Shown: piece after piece, positions 47,409 through 55,894 of the stretch
How the letters are laid out: every line of letters starts with the position of its first letter
How positions within the stretch are numbered: position 1 is the first letter of the stretch
NCBI RefSeq assembly: GCF_001280205.1
Contig: NZ_CP012573.1
Coordinates: 1,674,001 to 1,738,000, forward strand
Reading direction: 5' to 3'
Source of the DNA: Clavibacter capsici
GTDB lineage: Bacteria; Actinomycetota; Actinomycetes; Actinomycetales; Microbacteriaceae
Length of the DNA stretch: 64,000 nt
Made by a program: the position numbers and the translations under genes
The notes under the pieces: generated by a model
Seen by the model: only the letters and a program-made list of their open reading frames with translations
What the model was told of the DNA's origin: nothing
The model's database searches: none

Positions 47409-47759
47409 TCACGCTGCGCCGGGAGCGAAGAGGTACCACGGGATCTCGCCGAACCAGAGCGTGGGCAGCGAGACGACGAGGAACACGAGCTCGGCGGCCA
47501 GGATCGCCACGGTGCCAGCCCTCCTGCCCTGCCGCAAGGCCAGCGCGACGATCGCGAACACGAGGCTGAGGAGCGCCAGGAGCTCGATGGGCACCCAGGC
47601 GAGGAGGAACAGCGGATAGAGGATCAGCAGGCCCGTGCCGTCGACGTACGTCGGGATCCACATCACGCACCAGAGCACGGCGTACACGCCGAGGGCGACG
47701 GCCCCGGTGAGGATGGCGACCTTCGCCCAGCGGTCGTCGCGCCGCGATGCGCACTCCAT
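47409..47759 (-). CDS. Small integral membrane protein of unknown function
   Basis: This 116-residue protein has a short basic N-terminus (MECASRRDDRWAK) and three hydrophobic helices (VAILTGAVALGVYAVLWCV, LLILYPLFLLAWVPIELLAL with LLSLVFAIVALAL, and TVAILAAELVFLVVSLPTLW). A cytoplasmic RQGRRAG loop sits before the last helix. It starts with ATG and is predicted to be in the membrane. No family was recognised. Codon pattern (G/C third positions) matches the genome. It stands alone between a methyltransferase pseudogene and an immunity-like gene. Confidence 0.65.
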   Translation of the reverse strand: MECASRRDDRWAKVAILTGAVALGVYAVLWCVMWIPTYVDGTGLLILYPLFLLAWVPIELLALLSLVFAIVALALRQGRRAGTVAILAAELVFLVVSLPTLWFGEIPWYLFAPGAA

Positions 47760-47875
47760 GATCCGGTCCCGTCTCCTCCGAGGTGGTCCCAGCGTAGGCG
47801 GCGGGGGAGCGACACGTGGTTCCCCGCGCGACCTCACGCGGACGCCCCCTCGTGCGGATCCCCTGGCCGGACGGC

Positions 47876-48334
47876 TCAGGGCCCCGTCGGGACGCCGACG
47901 GGTCGGAGGAGCGGGTCGAGGGCGTCCCACTGCCGCCGTCGCTCCTCCTCTCGGGCGCTCGCCCCGGACCCGTGCAGCCCCAACGCCATCGCGGCGTAGG
48001 TGGCGGCGTGCGGGGAGTGCTCGATCATGTGGGCGACCGCGGCCGCCTGCCCGGCTGCTCGTGCTGCGGCGGTCGCTGCCGGGGCGCCGGCCCGGCTCGC
48101 GTCGCGCGCGGCCGCATGGGCGGCGAACGCCGCGGCGCGGCACTCCGTCATGGGGACCTCGCCTCGCTCCCATGATCTCAGGACGTCGAGCGCCCGCCGG
48201 GGACGGGCGTCGGTCGGGTCCCACTCCTCGAACACGGCGAGCGCGCGCTCGGCGCAGTCCCCGGCCCACCGGGCGAGGGCGCGGTGGATCCCGGGATCCG
48301 GGCCGCCCCGGCCCGGTCTCGGCGGATCGGTCAT
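47876..48334 (-). CDS. Imm-5-like putative immunity protein (orphan)
   Basis: The 152-residue, Ala-rich helical protein matches the Imm-5-like fold: HRALARWAGDCAERALAVFEEWDPTDARPRRALDVLRSW, then ECRAAAFAAHAAARDA and ARAAGQAAAVAHMIEHSPHAATYAAMAL. Members of this group are called immunity proteins because relatives sit beside polymorphic toxins, but many are solitary. No toxin gene is nearby. The ATG at 48334 places the conserved domain close to the N-terminus; an upstream in-frame ATG adds 38 non-conserved residues. Confidence 0.7.
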   Translation of the reverse strand: MTDPPRPGRGGPDPGIHRALARWAGDCAERALAVFEEWDPTDARPRRALDVLRSWERGEVPMTECRAAAFAAHAAARDASRAGAPAATAAARAAGQAAAVAHMIEHSPHAATYAAMALGLHGSGASAREEERRRQWDALDPLLRPVGVPTGP

Positions 48335-48682
48335 GGGCCCATCGAAGCAGCCCGCGGCGTCCACGGCATCGGGCCGGGGTCGGTCGTGCGTGTCGCGAGG
48401 AGGCGCCTGCCTGGCCACCGCTGCCGGGACGCGCGAGGAGGCGTCGCTCATCGGACGGTCGGCCGGGCACGGGGCGGTCCATGGCGACGTCACGCGTGCG
48501 CCGAGGACGAGGAGGTCCAGGCCCGCGCGGACGCACCCGCTCGTCGATGCCCCACCGGAGTCGATGCGCGGCCCCCTCCTCGCGAGGCGGGGCCGCCGGA
48601 CGCCCGGGATAGTGTCGAGCCATCGCAGGGCGCACCGGATCCACCCGGACGACGACCGCCGCCGTGCGGAGGGGAGAGCACC
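48335..48682. other. Intergenic region, nothing recognised
   Basis: This 348-bp region lies between the divergent immunity-like and NmrA-like genes. Open frames on both strands are Arg/Pro-rich and unlike known proteins. GGAGGGGAGAG near its right end is the ribosome site of the NmrA-like gene. No repeat or RNA gene was seen. Confidence 0.4.
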
Positions 48683-49564
48683 ATGACCACGCAGACCCGG
48701 CCCGTCGCGGTCACCGGCGTCACCGGCGCCGTCGGGGGAGCGGTGGCCCGCCACCTCGCCGACGCGGGGATCCCGCAGCGCATGCTCGCCCGGACCCCCG
48801 CCCGAGCGCCCGAGCTGCCCGGCGCCACCGTGCACGAGGTGTCCTACGGCGACCATCCGGCCACCGTCGCGGCGCTCCGCGGAACCTCGACGCTCCTGAT
48901 GGTGTCGGCCGCCGAGGACGAGCACCGGCTCGCGCAGCACGTCGCGTTCGTCGACGCGGCCGCGGACGCCGGCGTCCGCCACGTGGTCTACACGTCGTTC
49001 GCGGGCGCGGCCCCCGACGCGACCTTCACCCTGGCTCGCGACCACCATGCGACCGAGGAGCGGATCCGCGCGTCCGGCATGGCGTGGACCTTCCTGCGGG
49101 ACGCGTTCTACATCGACTTCGTGAGCCAGCTCGTGGGGGAGGACGGCGTGATCCGCGGTCCCGCCGGCGAGGGACGGGTGGCCGCGGTCACGCGCGCCGA
49201 CGTCGCCGAGGTGGCGGCGACGATCCTCCGCGACCCGGAGCCCCACGCGGGCGCCACCTACGAGCTGACCGGACCCGAAGCGCTGACGATGGGGGAGATC
49301 GCCGCGACCGTGGCGTCCGCCGAGGGGCGCGCGGTCACGTACCGCGACGAGACCCTCGAGGAGGCGCGCGCGTCGCGGGCCGTCTGGGGCGCGCCCGAGT
49401 GGCAGCTCGACGCGTGGATCAGCACGTACACGGCGATGGCCGCCGGGGAGATGGGGCGCGTGAGCGACGACGTCGAGCGGATCCTCGGTCGCCGGCCCAC
49501 CAGCCTGGGGGAGTTCCTGGCGTCCGCGGGCCGGGACGGGAGCGGGTCCGCGCGCCCCGCCTGA
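48683..49564 (+). CDS. NmrA-type NAD(P)-binding oxidoreductase
   Basis: The 293-residue atypical SDR starts with the nucleotide-binding motif VAVTGVTGAVGGAVARHLAD and continues with TLLMVSAAEDEHRLAQHVAFVDAA, VRHVVYTSFAGAAPD and WTFLRDAFYIDFVSQLV, then ATYELTGPEALTMGEIAA near the C-terminus. This is the pattern of NmrA/QorB-like quinone reductases, which use NADPH and lack the classical YxxxK pair. The true substrate is unknown. The ATG follows GGAGGGGAGAG. It converges with the SDR gene that starts the TetR-controlled pair. Confidence 0.85.
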   Translation: MTTQTRPVAVTGVTGAVGGAVARHLADAGIPQRMLARTPARAPELPGATVHEVSYGDHPATVAALRGTSTLLMVSAAEDEHRLAQHVAFVDAAADAGVRHVVYTSFAGAAPDATFTLARDHHATEERIRASGMAWTFLRDAFYIDFVSQLVGEDGVIRGPAGEGRVAAVTRADVAEVAATILRDPEPHAGATYELTGPEALTMGEIAATVASAEGRAVTYRDETLEEARASRAVWGAPEWQLDAWISTYTAMAAGEMGRVSDDVERILGRRPTSLGEFLASAGRDGSGSARPA

Positions 49565-49643
49565 CGCGTGCTGCCGGCGCGGAGGGCGTGGCCGCCGAGG
49601 CCTGTCGGCCGGGCGGCGCTGCCGCAGGGCGGCGCGACCCCGG

Positions 49644-50402
49644 TCACCACGGGACGCGGGTGCTGTCCCACGACCAGAGGCCACCCGTCGGGCCGTCGTC
49701 GGGGAGCAGGGCGAGCCGCACGGCGCCGGACGCGGCCTCGGCCGGGTCCCCGCCGGTCGACATGCCGGGCACGATGCTCGTGCGACGCAGACCGGGCGCG
49801 AGCGCGTTGACCTTGATGCCGTCGCCCAGGGCCTGGGCCGTGAGCAGGGTCACCGCGTTGACCGCGGTCTTCGAGCTCCGGTAGGCCACGCCACCTCCCT
49901 GCACCCGCTCCCAGTCGAACTGCGGGTTCGGTCCGCTGTTCCACGTGAGGGATCCCGTCCCGCTGGACACGTTGACGATGCGCGCGTGCGCGGACCGCCG
50001 CAGCGCGGGCAGGAACGCCTGCGTCACGGCGATGAGGCCGAACACGTTGGTCTCGTACGCGGCACGGAGCTGCTCGAGCGACGTGCCCGTGATGTCGTCG
50101 CCGCCCGGGTTCACGCCGGCGTTGTTGACGAGGACGTCCAGCTCCCGTACCAGCTCCGCCGCTGCGGCGACCGACCCGGTATCCGTGACGTCGATCTCCA
50201 CGGGCTGCGCGCCGGAGCCCAGCTGCGCACAGGCCCGTCGCCCCCGTTCGCGGTCGCGGGCGCCGATCCACACCGTCACCCCGTGGTCGATGAGCTGGCG
50301 GGCGGTCTGGAATCCGATGCCGCTGTTCGCGCCCGTGACGAGTGCTGTGGTCGCCGCCGCGGGGGAGCGGACCGTGATCGGAAGGCGGGTGGTGTCGTGC
50401 AT
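49644..50402 (-). CDS. Classical short-chain dehydrogenase/reductase
   Basis: The 252-residue SDR has TALVTGANSGIGFQTARQL (NAD(P) binding), LDVLVNNAGVNPGG, catalytic Ser in ARIVNVSSGTGSL and the catalytic pair in GVAYRSSKTAVNAVT. It is complete and probably active; the length after the catalytic region and an insertion around SLTWNSGPNPQFDW suggest a carbonyl-reductase-like member. The substrate is unknown. It is divergent from a TetR-family gene, with two matching operator sites between them, so the TetR protein probably represses it. Confidence 0.88.
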   Translation of the reverse strand: MHDTTRLPITVRSPAAATTALVTGANSGIGFQTARQLIDHGVTVWIGARDRERGRRACAQLGSGAQPVEIDVTDTGSVAAAAELVRELDVLVNNAGVNPGGDDITGTSLEQLRAAYETNVFGLIAVTQAFLPALRRSAHARIVNVSSGTGSLTWNSGPNPQFDWERVQGGGVAYRSSKTAVNAVTLLTAQALGDGIKVNALAPGLRRTSIVPGMSTGGDPAEAASGAVRLALLPDDGPTGGLWSWDSTRVPW

Positions 50403-50416
50403 GGTGTCCTCCAACT

Positions 50417-50474
50417 CCAACGATGTGGTTGGAAGAGTACACCCGCGCCCGCCCCACTCCAACCGCACGGTTGG
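50417..50474. promoter_or_regulatory. Two TetR-type operators between SDR and tetR genes
   Basis: CCAACGATGTGGTTGG (50417-50432) and CCAACCGCACGGTTGG (50459-50474) share the form CCAAC(C/G)-N4-GGTTGG. Their centres are 42 bp apart, four helical turns. The second ends exactly where the TetR gene's -10 box starts; the first is 15 bp from the SDR start codon. Confidence 0.75.
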
Positions 50475-50480
50475 TAGTCT
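50475..50480 (+). promoter_or_regulatory. -10 box of tetR-family gene (leaderless)
   Basis: TAGTCT directly follows the second operator and ends 6 nt before the ATG at 50487. A repressor on the operator would block this promoter. Confidence 0.6.
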
Positions 50481-50486
50481 CGGACG

Positions 50487-51083
50487 ATGGCCTGGGATGT
50501 CGAGGGGACGCAGCGTCGGCTCCGCGAGGCCGCGCTCGTCGAGTTCGCCGCCAACGGATACGACGGCACCACGGTGGCGTCCATCGCGGCGCGGTCCGGC
50601 GTCAACAAGGAGCGGCTCTACAGCTACTTCGGCGACAAGCAGGCGCTCTGGGACGTCGTGCTCACCATGGAGCTCGAGCGCCTCGCGACCGCCGTGGAGC
50701 TCACGGGGCTCGGATTGGACGACGTGGGGGAGTTCGCCGGTGCGACGTACGACTACCACGCGGCCCATCCCGAGCTCGGCCGCCTCCTGCAGTGGGAGGG
50801 GCTCCGAGCCGGTCCGCCGGCTCACGTCGAGGTCCGCACCGCGCACTACCGGGAGAAGGTGGCCGGCTTCCGGGACGCGCAGCACGACGGCGTGCTCGAT
50901 CCGGGACTGGACCCGGCGCACCTGGTGTTCGCCCTGATCGCCCTGGCCGCGTGGTGGCAGACGGTGCCGCAGCTCGCCGAGATGATCACCGGCAGAGGAC
51001 CCGACGACGAGCACGAGCGATCCGCCCGTCGACGCTTCGTGGTCGAGGCGGCGAAGCGGATGGCCGCACCGGCGCATCGCTGA
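50487..51083 (+). CDS. TetR/AcrR family transcriptional regulator
   Basis: The 198-residue regulator has the standard N-terminal helix-turn-helix: AALVEFAANGYDGTTVASIAARSGVNKERLYSYFGDKQALW. The all-helical C-terminal ligand domain (from about residue 65) is not matched to a known effector. AHLVFALIALAAWWQTVPQLAEM is the dimer helix region. It is divergent from an SDR gene and probably represses both that gene and itself through two shared operators. The SDR's substrate or product may be the inducer. Confidence 0.9.
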   Translation: MAWDVEGTQRRLREAALVEFAANGYDGTTVASIAARSGVNKERLYSYFGDKQALWDVVLTMELERLATAVELTGLGLDDVGEFAGATYDYHAAHPELGRLLQWEGLRAGPPAHVEVRTAHYREKVAGFRDAQHDGVLDPGLDPAHLVFALIALAAWWQTVPQLAEMITGRGPDDEHERSARRRFVVEAAKRMAAPAHR

Positions 51084-51179
51084 CGATGCCGCCCCCCGAA
51101 GGGCGAGGAGCGGCCTACCTGACATAATGTGCATTATCGGCACACTATCCCCAGCACGGAGTGGGCCGCATCAGCCGCC

Positions 51180-51653
51180 TCAGGCGCCCCGGGACAGCAC
51201 CCCGCGCACGAAGTCCACGAGCTCGGCGGGTTCGACGGGATCCGTCGTCGTCGCGAGCTCCTCGAGGGCGAACCAGCGGTGCGCGTGGATGTCGTCGAAC
51301 TCGTCCGGCATCCAGTTGTCCGACACGGGCGCGAACGCGTCGGTCCGCACCAGGTAGAACGTCGAGTGGCCGACGTCGAGGCCGCCGTCGATCCGGCGGC
51401 GCGCGTAGTCGTGCTCCCACACGGGCTCGCCGACCGAGTCGACCCGCAGCCCGGTCTCCTCGAACAGCTCGCGACGGGCCGCGACGGCCGGCGTCTCGCC
51501 CGGGTCGATGCCGCCGCCGGGCGTCAGCCAGCGCGGCGGCAGGTCCACGTTCACGGAGTAGTTCGTGAGGAAGAGCAGCAGCCGGTCGCGCTCGTCGACC
51601 AGCAGGATCCGCGCGGTGTCCCGGATGTGCCGGGTCGCCTCGCCGTCGGTCAT
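51180..51653 (-). CDS. Nudix hydrolase
   Basis: This 157-residue hydrolase of nucleoside-diphosphate-linked compounds has a canonical Nudix box (GX5EX7REUXEEXGU) at residues 47-69, GGIDPGETPAVAARRELFEE. An N-terminal strand (ARILLVDERDRLLLFL) and an aromatic C-terminal part (DDIHAHRWFALEEL) complete the fold. The substrate is not predictable. The ATG overlaps the S9 peptidase stop by 4 bp, so it is translated with that gene. Confidence 0.92.
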   Translation of the reverse strand: MTDGEATRHIRDTARILLVDERDRLLLFLTNYSVNVDLPPRWLTPGGGIDPGETPAVAARRELFEETGLRVDSVGEPVWEHDYARRRIDGGLDVGHSTFYLVRTDAFAPVSDNWMPDEFDDIHAHRWFALEELATTTDPVEPAELVDFVRGVLSRGA

Positions 51654-53737
51654 CGCGCGCCGCCGTCGACCGGCAGGTGCCGGGCCCACCAGTCGAGGAT
51701 CGCCTGGAACCGCTGCACGCGGTGACGCGGCCGGCCGGAGCGGCTGAGCTCGTGGTCCTCGCCCGGGAAGACGAGCATCTCGGTCTCCACGCCCGCGCGC
51801 ACGAGCGCCAGGTGGTACCGCTCGGCCTGCGACAGCGGGCAGCGCAGGTCGTCCTCGGAGTGCACGACGAACGTGGGCGTCGTCACCTGGTGCGCGACCG
51901 CCTGCGGGCTCTGCTTCCGCCGGGTCTCCTCGTCGTGGCCCGTGTACTCCTCGCCGAAGAACGTGCCGATGTCCGAGGTGCCGGTGAACAGCTCCGGGTC
52001 GAGGAATCCGCGCTCCACGATGGCGCCCTGGAACCGGTGCTCGTGCGCGATGGTCCACGCCGTGAGGTAGCCGCCGTAGGAGCCGCCCATGATGCCGGCG
52101 CGGGAGCCGTCGATGGAGTCGTGCACGGCGATCGCGCCGTCGAGGAAGTCGAGGACGTCGTGCATGTCCACCGTGCCCATGCGCTCCTTGATGACCCGGC
52201 CGTGCTCCTGGCCGTATCCGGCGGCGCCGCGCGGGTTGCAGAGCAGCACCGCGTAGCCGGCGTCGGCGTAGACCTGCGCCTCGTCGAACAGGTGCACGCC
52301 GTACGCCGCGTAGGGCCCGCCGTGGATCACGAGGAGGACCGGATGCGGCCCCTCCCCCTCCGGCAGCACGACCCAGCCGTGAACCGGGTAGCCGTCCCGT
52401 CCCTCCACCACGAGCTCGTGCAGCGGGCGGATCCCCGTCTCGCGCAGCGCGGCGGAGAAGTCGGTGAGCCGGACGAGGGCGGATCCGGCGTCGGGGGCGC
52501 GGTCGGTGCGCACCAGCGCGAGGTCGCCGTGCGTGCGCGGGTCGGTGAGGGCGACCACGACGGCCCCTCCCCCGACGCCGACGCCCGTGACCTCGACCTG
52601 GTCGTCCACGAGCGCCTCGACGGCGCCGTCGACGGTGACGCGCAGCAGCTGCACGGTGCCGCGCGAGGCGTTGAGCACGAGGACGGCGTCGCGGTCCTCG
52701 ACGGTGATGTCGCTGCCGCCGAGGTCGATCGTCTCGGCGTCGGTGAGCGCGCGCGGCGCCGCGTCGCGGTCGTCGAGCACGTACAGCGCGGTGTTGCGGG
52801 CGACGAAGTCGACGCCCGTCTCCCCCAGGTCCTGCGCGAGCAGGTAGACGCGCCCGCCGTCGACGGATGCCACGGCGACGACGCCGAGCCCCGCCTCGTG
52901 CGAGACGATCGTGCGCACCTCGGGGACGACGGCGGGCGTCTCGCCCGCGGCGGGCACGGCGACCGCGTACGCGCCGGCGAGCAGGTCGTCGTCGCGTCCC
53001 GCGTGCCGCGAGGCGACGAAGAGCACCTCGGACCCGTCGGCCGAGAACCGCGGCGACCCGTGGTCGACGGGATCGTCGGTGAGGCGGACCACCGGACCGA
53101 CGCCCGCGCGCTCGGCGGCCGACGGCGTCGCGTCCGCCCCCTCGCCGCGCACGGCGGGATCCGCGGCGTCGGGGTAGCCGGACGGCGCGGCGGCCACGAA
53201 GGGCTCGGCGTCGAGCTCCGGCACCGCGACGAGGTGCAGCTGCACGTGCCGGTCCGTGGACCAGCCGAGGCCGTTGGCGAGGTACTTGGTGGTGCGGATC
53301 CGACGGGCGGGCTCCGCGGCGGCCGGCACGCCCTCGACGCTGCCGTACCGCCCGGGCTCGGCGACGCGCGCCGCGTAGACGATGCGGGTGCCGTCCGGCG
53401 ACCAGTCGAACGCGCCGACCCCGAGGAGCTCATCCGTCAGCGCGATGGGCTCGCCGCCGGCCGCCCGCACGACGTGCAGCTGCGGCGGCCCCTTCGGCTC
53501 CGCGCGCAGGAACGCGATCACGGCGCCGTCCGGCGAGAGCCGCGGCGCGGTGTCGCGGAAGCCGCGCGTGATGCGCCGCGGGGGGCGGGATCCGTCCGTC
53601 GTCACCTCCCACAGCTGACCGGTGTACGCGTCGGCGTGCACCCGCGGCCGGGTCGCCGAGACGACGGCGAGGCGGCCGTCGGGCGAGACGGCGGGGCGGG
53701 AGACGGAGGTGAGGAGGTCGAGATCCGTGGTCTTCAT
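51650..53737 (-). CDS. S9 family serine peptidase (acyl-peptide hydrolase/prolyl oligopeptidase type)
   Basis: The 695 residues form an N-terminal beta-propeller (WD40-like repeats such as DTAPRLSPDGAVIAFLRAE and GSPRFSADGSEVLFVASR) and a C-terminal alpha/beta-hydrolase domain. The nucleophile Ser is in GIMGGSYGGYLTAW, the Asp in VVHSEDDLRCP and the His in GEDHELSRSGRP. The oxyanion side is HGGPYAAYG. There is no signal peptide, so it is probably cytosolic and degrades short peptides. It is leaderless by its upstream TAGGCT, and overlaps the Nudix gene. Confidence 0.9.
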   Translation of the reverse strand: MKTTDLDLLTSVSRPAVSPDGRLAVVSATRPRVHADAYTGQLWEVTTDGSRPPRRITRGFRDTAPRLSPDGAVIAFLRAEPKGPPQLHVVRAAGGEPIALTDELLGVGAFDWSPDGTRIVYAARVAEPGRYGSVEGVPAAAEPARRIRTTKYLANGLGWSTDRHVQLHLVAVPELDAEPFVAAAPSGYPDAADPAVRGEGADATPSAAERAGVGPVVRLTDDPVDHGSPRFSADGSEVLFVASRHAGRDDDLLAGAYAVAVPAAGETPAVVPEVRTIVSHEAGLGVVAVASVDGGRVYLLAQDLGETGVDFVARNTALYVLDDRDAAPRALTDAETIDLGGSDITVEDRDAVLVLNASRGTVQLLRVTVDGAVEALVDDQVEVTGVGVGGGAVVVALTDPRTHGDLALVRTDRAPDAGSALVRLTDFSAALRETGIRPLHELVVEGRDGYPVHGWVVLPEGEGPHPVLLVIHGGPYAAYGVHLFDEAQVYADAGYAVLLCNPRGAAGYGQEHGRVIKERMGTVDMHDVLDFLDGAIAVHDSIDGSRAGIMGGSYGGYLTAWTIAHEHRFQGAIVERGFLDPELFTGTSDIGTFFGEEYTGHDEETRRKQSPQAVAHQVTTPTFVVHSEDDLRCPLSQAERYHLALVRAGVETEMLVFPGEDHELSRSGRPRHRVQRFQAILDWWARHLPVDGGAR

Positions 53738-53744
53738 CGGATCG

Positions 53745-53750
53745 AGCCTA
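53745..53750 (-). promoter_or_regulatory. -10 box of S9 peptidase (leaderless)
   Basis: The minus strand reads TAGGCT, ending 7 nt before the ATG at 53737, without a ribosome-binding site. Confidence 0.5.
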
Positions 53751-53776
53751 GCCCCGGGCCGCCGCCCGGCCCGGGG

Positions 53777-54556
53777 TCACTCGGGCTGGAAGCTGCTCGT
53801 GTCGCCCACGAGACGGGTGTGGTCCGCAGGGATCGGATCGACGACCGCGCGCGCGACCTCGGCCGCGAACTGCGACACGTTGTAGAGGCCGCCGGACGCC
53901 TCCTTGCGCTGCTGGATCGCCTCGGGGTTGAGGCGCCCGAGGAGCGTCGCCGTGATGGTGCCCTCGATCATGTCGCCGGACACGACGACGAAGCCGATGC
54001 CGCGCTCGTCGAGCTCGGGCAGGAGCTCGCGGAGGGCGTCCTCCCCCGCGCGCTTGCTGCGGGCGACGCCCTCGTACTCGGGCATGGTCGGGGTGGTGCG
54101 GATGAAGTGCGCCTGGTGGCTCGTGACGAAGACGACGCGGCCGCCCTCGGACATCAGCGGCAGCGCGCTCCGCAGCACGTTCAGCTGCGCGTCGCGGTTG
54201 AGGGTCATGGCGTAGTCCTCCGCCATGCCGCTCTCCATGCCGCCGGACGCGTTGAGGACGAGCACGTCGAGGCCGCCGAGCTCGGAGCGGACGGTGTCCA
54301 TCAGGCGGTCGACGGACGCGGGATCCGTGAGGTCGGCCCCCACCGCGATGGCCTTCGTCCCGCCCTCCACGAGCTTGGCCACGAGCTTCTCGGCGCGGGC
54401 GGCCTTGTTGCGGTAGTTGACGACGACGTCGGCGCCCGCGTCGGCGAGGTACGCCACGGTGTCGGCGCCGATGCCGCGCGAGGAGCCGGTGACGAGCGCG
54501 CGCTTCCCCCGGAGCTCGTCGGGCGCGAAGGGGCGGATCTCGTCGACGGTGCTCAC
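53777..54556 (-). CDS. SDR-family oxidoreductase with displaced active-site Tyr
   Basis: The 259-residue protein has a clear SDR nucleotide site (ALVTGSSRGIGADTVAYLAD, 20-38) and Asp-Val-Leu-Val-Leu-Asn strand (LDVLVLNASGG, where NNAG is usual). Ser146 is in VVFVTSHQAH. The classical Tyr-x3-Lys should fall at YxxSK; here it reads YEGVARSKRAGE, with Val164 four residues before Lys168 and the nearest Tyr at 161. Either Tyr161 has taken over or the enzyme is altered. SDRs of this form are conserved in related actinobacteria with no known substrate. It ends 39 bp upstream of the S9 gene, same strand. Confidence 0.8.
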   Translation of the reverse strand: MSTVDEIRPFAPDELRGKRALVTGSSRGIGADTVAYLADAGADVVVNYRNKAARAEKLVAKLVEGGTKAIAVGADLTDPASVDRLMDTVRSELGGLDVLVLNASGGMESGMAEDYAMTLNRDAQLNVLRSALPLMSEGGRVVFVTSHQAHFIRTTPTMPEYEGVARSKRAGEDALRELLPELDERGIGFVVVSGDMIEGTITATLLGRLNPEAIQQRKEASGGLYNVSQFAAEVARAVVDPIPADHTRLVGDTSSFQPE

Positions 54557-54734
54557 AGCGGTACTCCTCCAGGTGGGCGCGCCTGCGGGCGCGCGACGGG
54601 TCGTCCGGCGAGGGACGGGGCGGGACGGCCGCGCGGGCGGGACCCGGCCGGACGGCCCTGAGAGCCTACCGCCCGCGATCCCGCCGGTGGACTAGGTTCG
54701 GGGTCGTCCGGTCGGCGGAACGAGGGAGCAGCGG

Positions 54735-55049
54735 GTGACGGTCCTCCTCGACGAGAGCGCGTGGCTCGGCTGGCTCGCCGTGATCGTCGTCCTCGTCGTC
54801 GTCGAGATGCGCTGCCTGGATCTCGCCGCGCTGTGCGGAGGCGGCGCCGCCCTCGTCGCCCTGCTGTCGGGGCTGTTCGGCGCCCCCTGGTGGCTGCAGG
54901 TCGTCGTGGCCGTCGTCGCGGCCGCCGTCCTCGTCGGCGTCGCCCGGCCGGCGCTCCTGCGCGCGCTGCCGGTCGACGAGCCCCCGGTCGGCCACCCGAC
55001 CGCCGACGGCTCGGCGGAGCACCCGGGGACCGCCGACCGGCCGTCGTGA
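54735..55049 (+). CDS. Small membrane protein, NfeD-like N-terminal
   Basis: The 104-residue protein has two or three hydrophobic helices (WLGWLAVIVVLVVVEMRCLD, LAALCGGGAALVALLSGLFG and WWLQVVVAVVAAAVLVGVA) and a polar C-terminal tail. The pattern resembles the membrane portion of NfeD proteins, without their OB-fold domain. It starts with GTG behind GAGGGAG. The last codon overlaps the GDPD gene (GTGA), so the two are coupled. Its role is unknown. Confidence 0.65.
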   Translation: MTVLLDESAWLGWLAVIVVLVVVEMRCLDLAALCGGGAALVALLSGLFGAPWWLQVVVAVVAAAVLVGVARPALLRALPVDEPPVGHPTADGSAEHPGTADRPS

Positions 55050-55834
55050 CGTCCCCGCCCTGGTTCGACGGCCGCGTGCCGCGCGTTCTGGCGCACCGCG
55101 GGTGGACGGGATCCGGCGCCGTGGAGAACACGCTCGGCGCGTTCCTGGCCGCCTGGGACCTCGGGGTCACTCACCTGGAGACCGACGTGCACGTCACCGC
55201 GGACGGCGCCTGCGTGCTCTGGCACGACGCCGACCTCCGCCGCCTCACGGGCCGCCCCGGACGCGTGCGGGACGCGACGCTCGCCGAGCTGCGCGCGCTC
55301 GACCTCGGATCCGGCGCCCGCGTCGCCACGCTCGCCGAGCTGCTCGACGCGCTGCCGGGAGCGCGCGTGAACGTCGACGTGAAGGGCCGCGATGCCCCGG
55401 TCGCCGTCGCGCGCGCGATCCACGCGGCAGGCGCCGTCGACCGGGTGCTCGTCACCTCGTTCTCGGGCCGGCGGCGACGGCTCGCGGTCTCCCTCCTCCC
55501 CGGCGTCGCGACCTCCGCCGACGCCGGCCGGCTCGTGCTCGCGGTCGTCGGCGCACGCCTGGGCCTCGCGCCCGTCGTCCGCCTGGCGCTCCGCGGCCTC
55601 GACGCCGTGCAGATGCCCTGCCGCGTGCTCGGGATCCGCACCGTCTCCCCCGCGATGGTCGGCCGGCTCGCCCGCGCCGTCCGCGAGGTGCACGTGTGGA
55701 CGGTCGACGACCCCGACGAGGCGGTGCGCCTGGTGGAGGCCGGCGTCCACGGCGTCGTCACCGATCGCCCCGACCTGGTGCTCGCCGCGTTCGACGGCAG
55801 GGACTGGGATTCGCCTGGGAACCGGACGTCCTGA
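55046..55834 (+). CDS. Glycerophosphodiester phosphodiesterase
   Basis: GDPD enzymes release sn-glycerol-3-phosphate from deacylated phospholipids. The 262 residues show the metal and catalytic motifs VLAHRGWTGSGAVENTLGAF, HLETDVHVTADG and LWHDADLRRLTG, with VNVDVKG and HVWTVDDPDEAVRLV later in the barrel. No signal peptide is seen, so it is likely cytosolic. It is translated with the preceding small membrane protein through a GTGA overlap. The adjacent rbpA is a separate unit. Confidence 0.92.
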   Translation: MTSPPWFDGRVPRVLAHRGWTGSGAVENTLGAFLAAWDLGVTHLETDVHVTADGACVLWHDADLRRLTGRPGRVRDATLAELRALDLGSGARVATLAELLDALPGARVNVDVKGRDAPVAVARAIHAAGAVDRVLVTSFSGRRRRLAVSLLPGVATSADAGRLVLAVVGARLGLAPVVRLALRGLDAVQMPCRVLGIRTVSPAMVGRLARAVREVHVWTVDDPDEAVRLVEAGVHGVVTDRPDLVLAAFDGRDWDSPGNRTS

Positions 55835-55894
55835 GAAAGGATCCTCACAGCCGCGCGGTTTACAACGGGGAGTGCATCGCGAGAGGAGACCACC

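Noticed and set aside
48335-48682. Plus-strand open frame antisense to the immunity-like gene start
   Set aside because: It is Arg/Pro/Ser-rich with no ribosome site, and its codon use mirrors the opposite strand.
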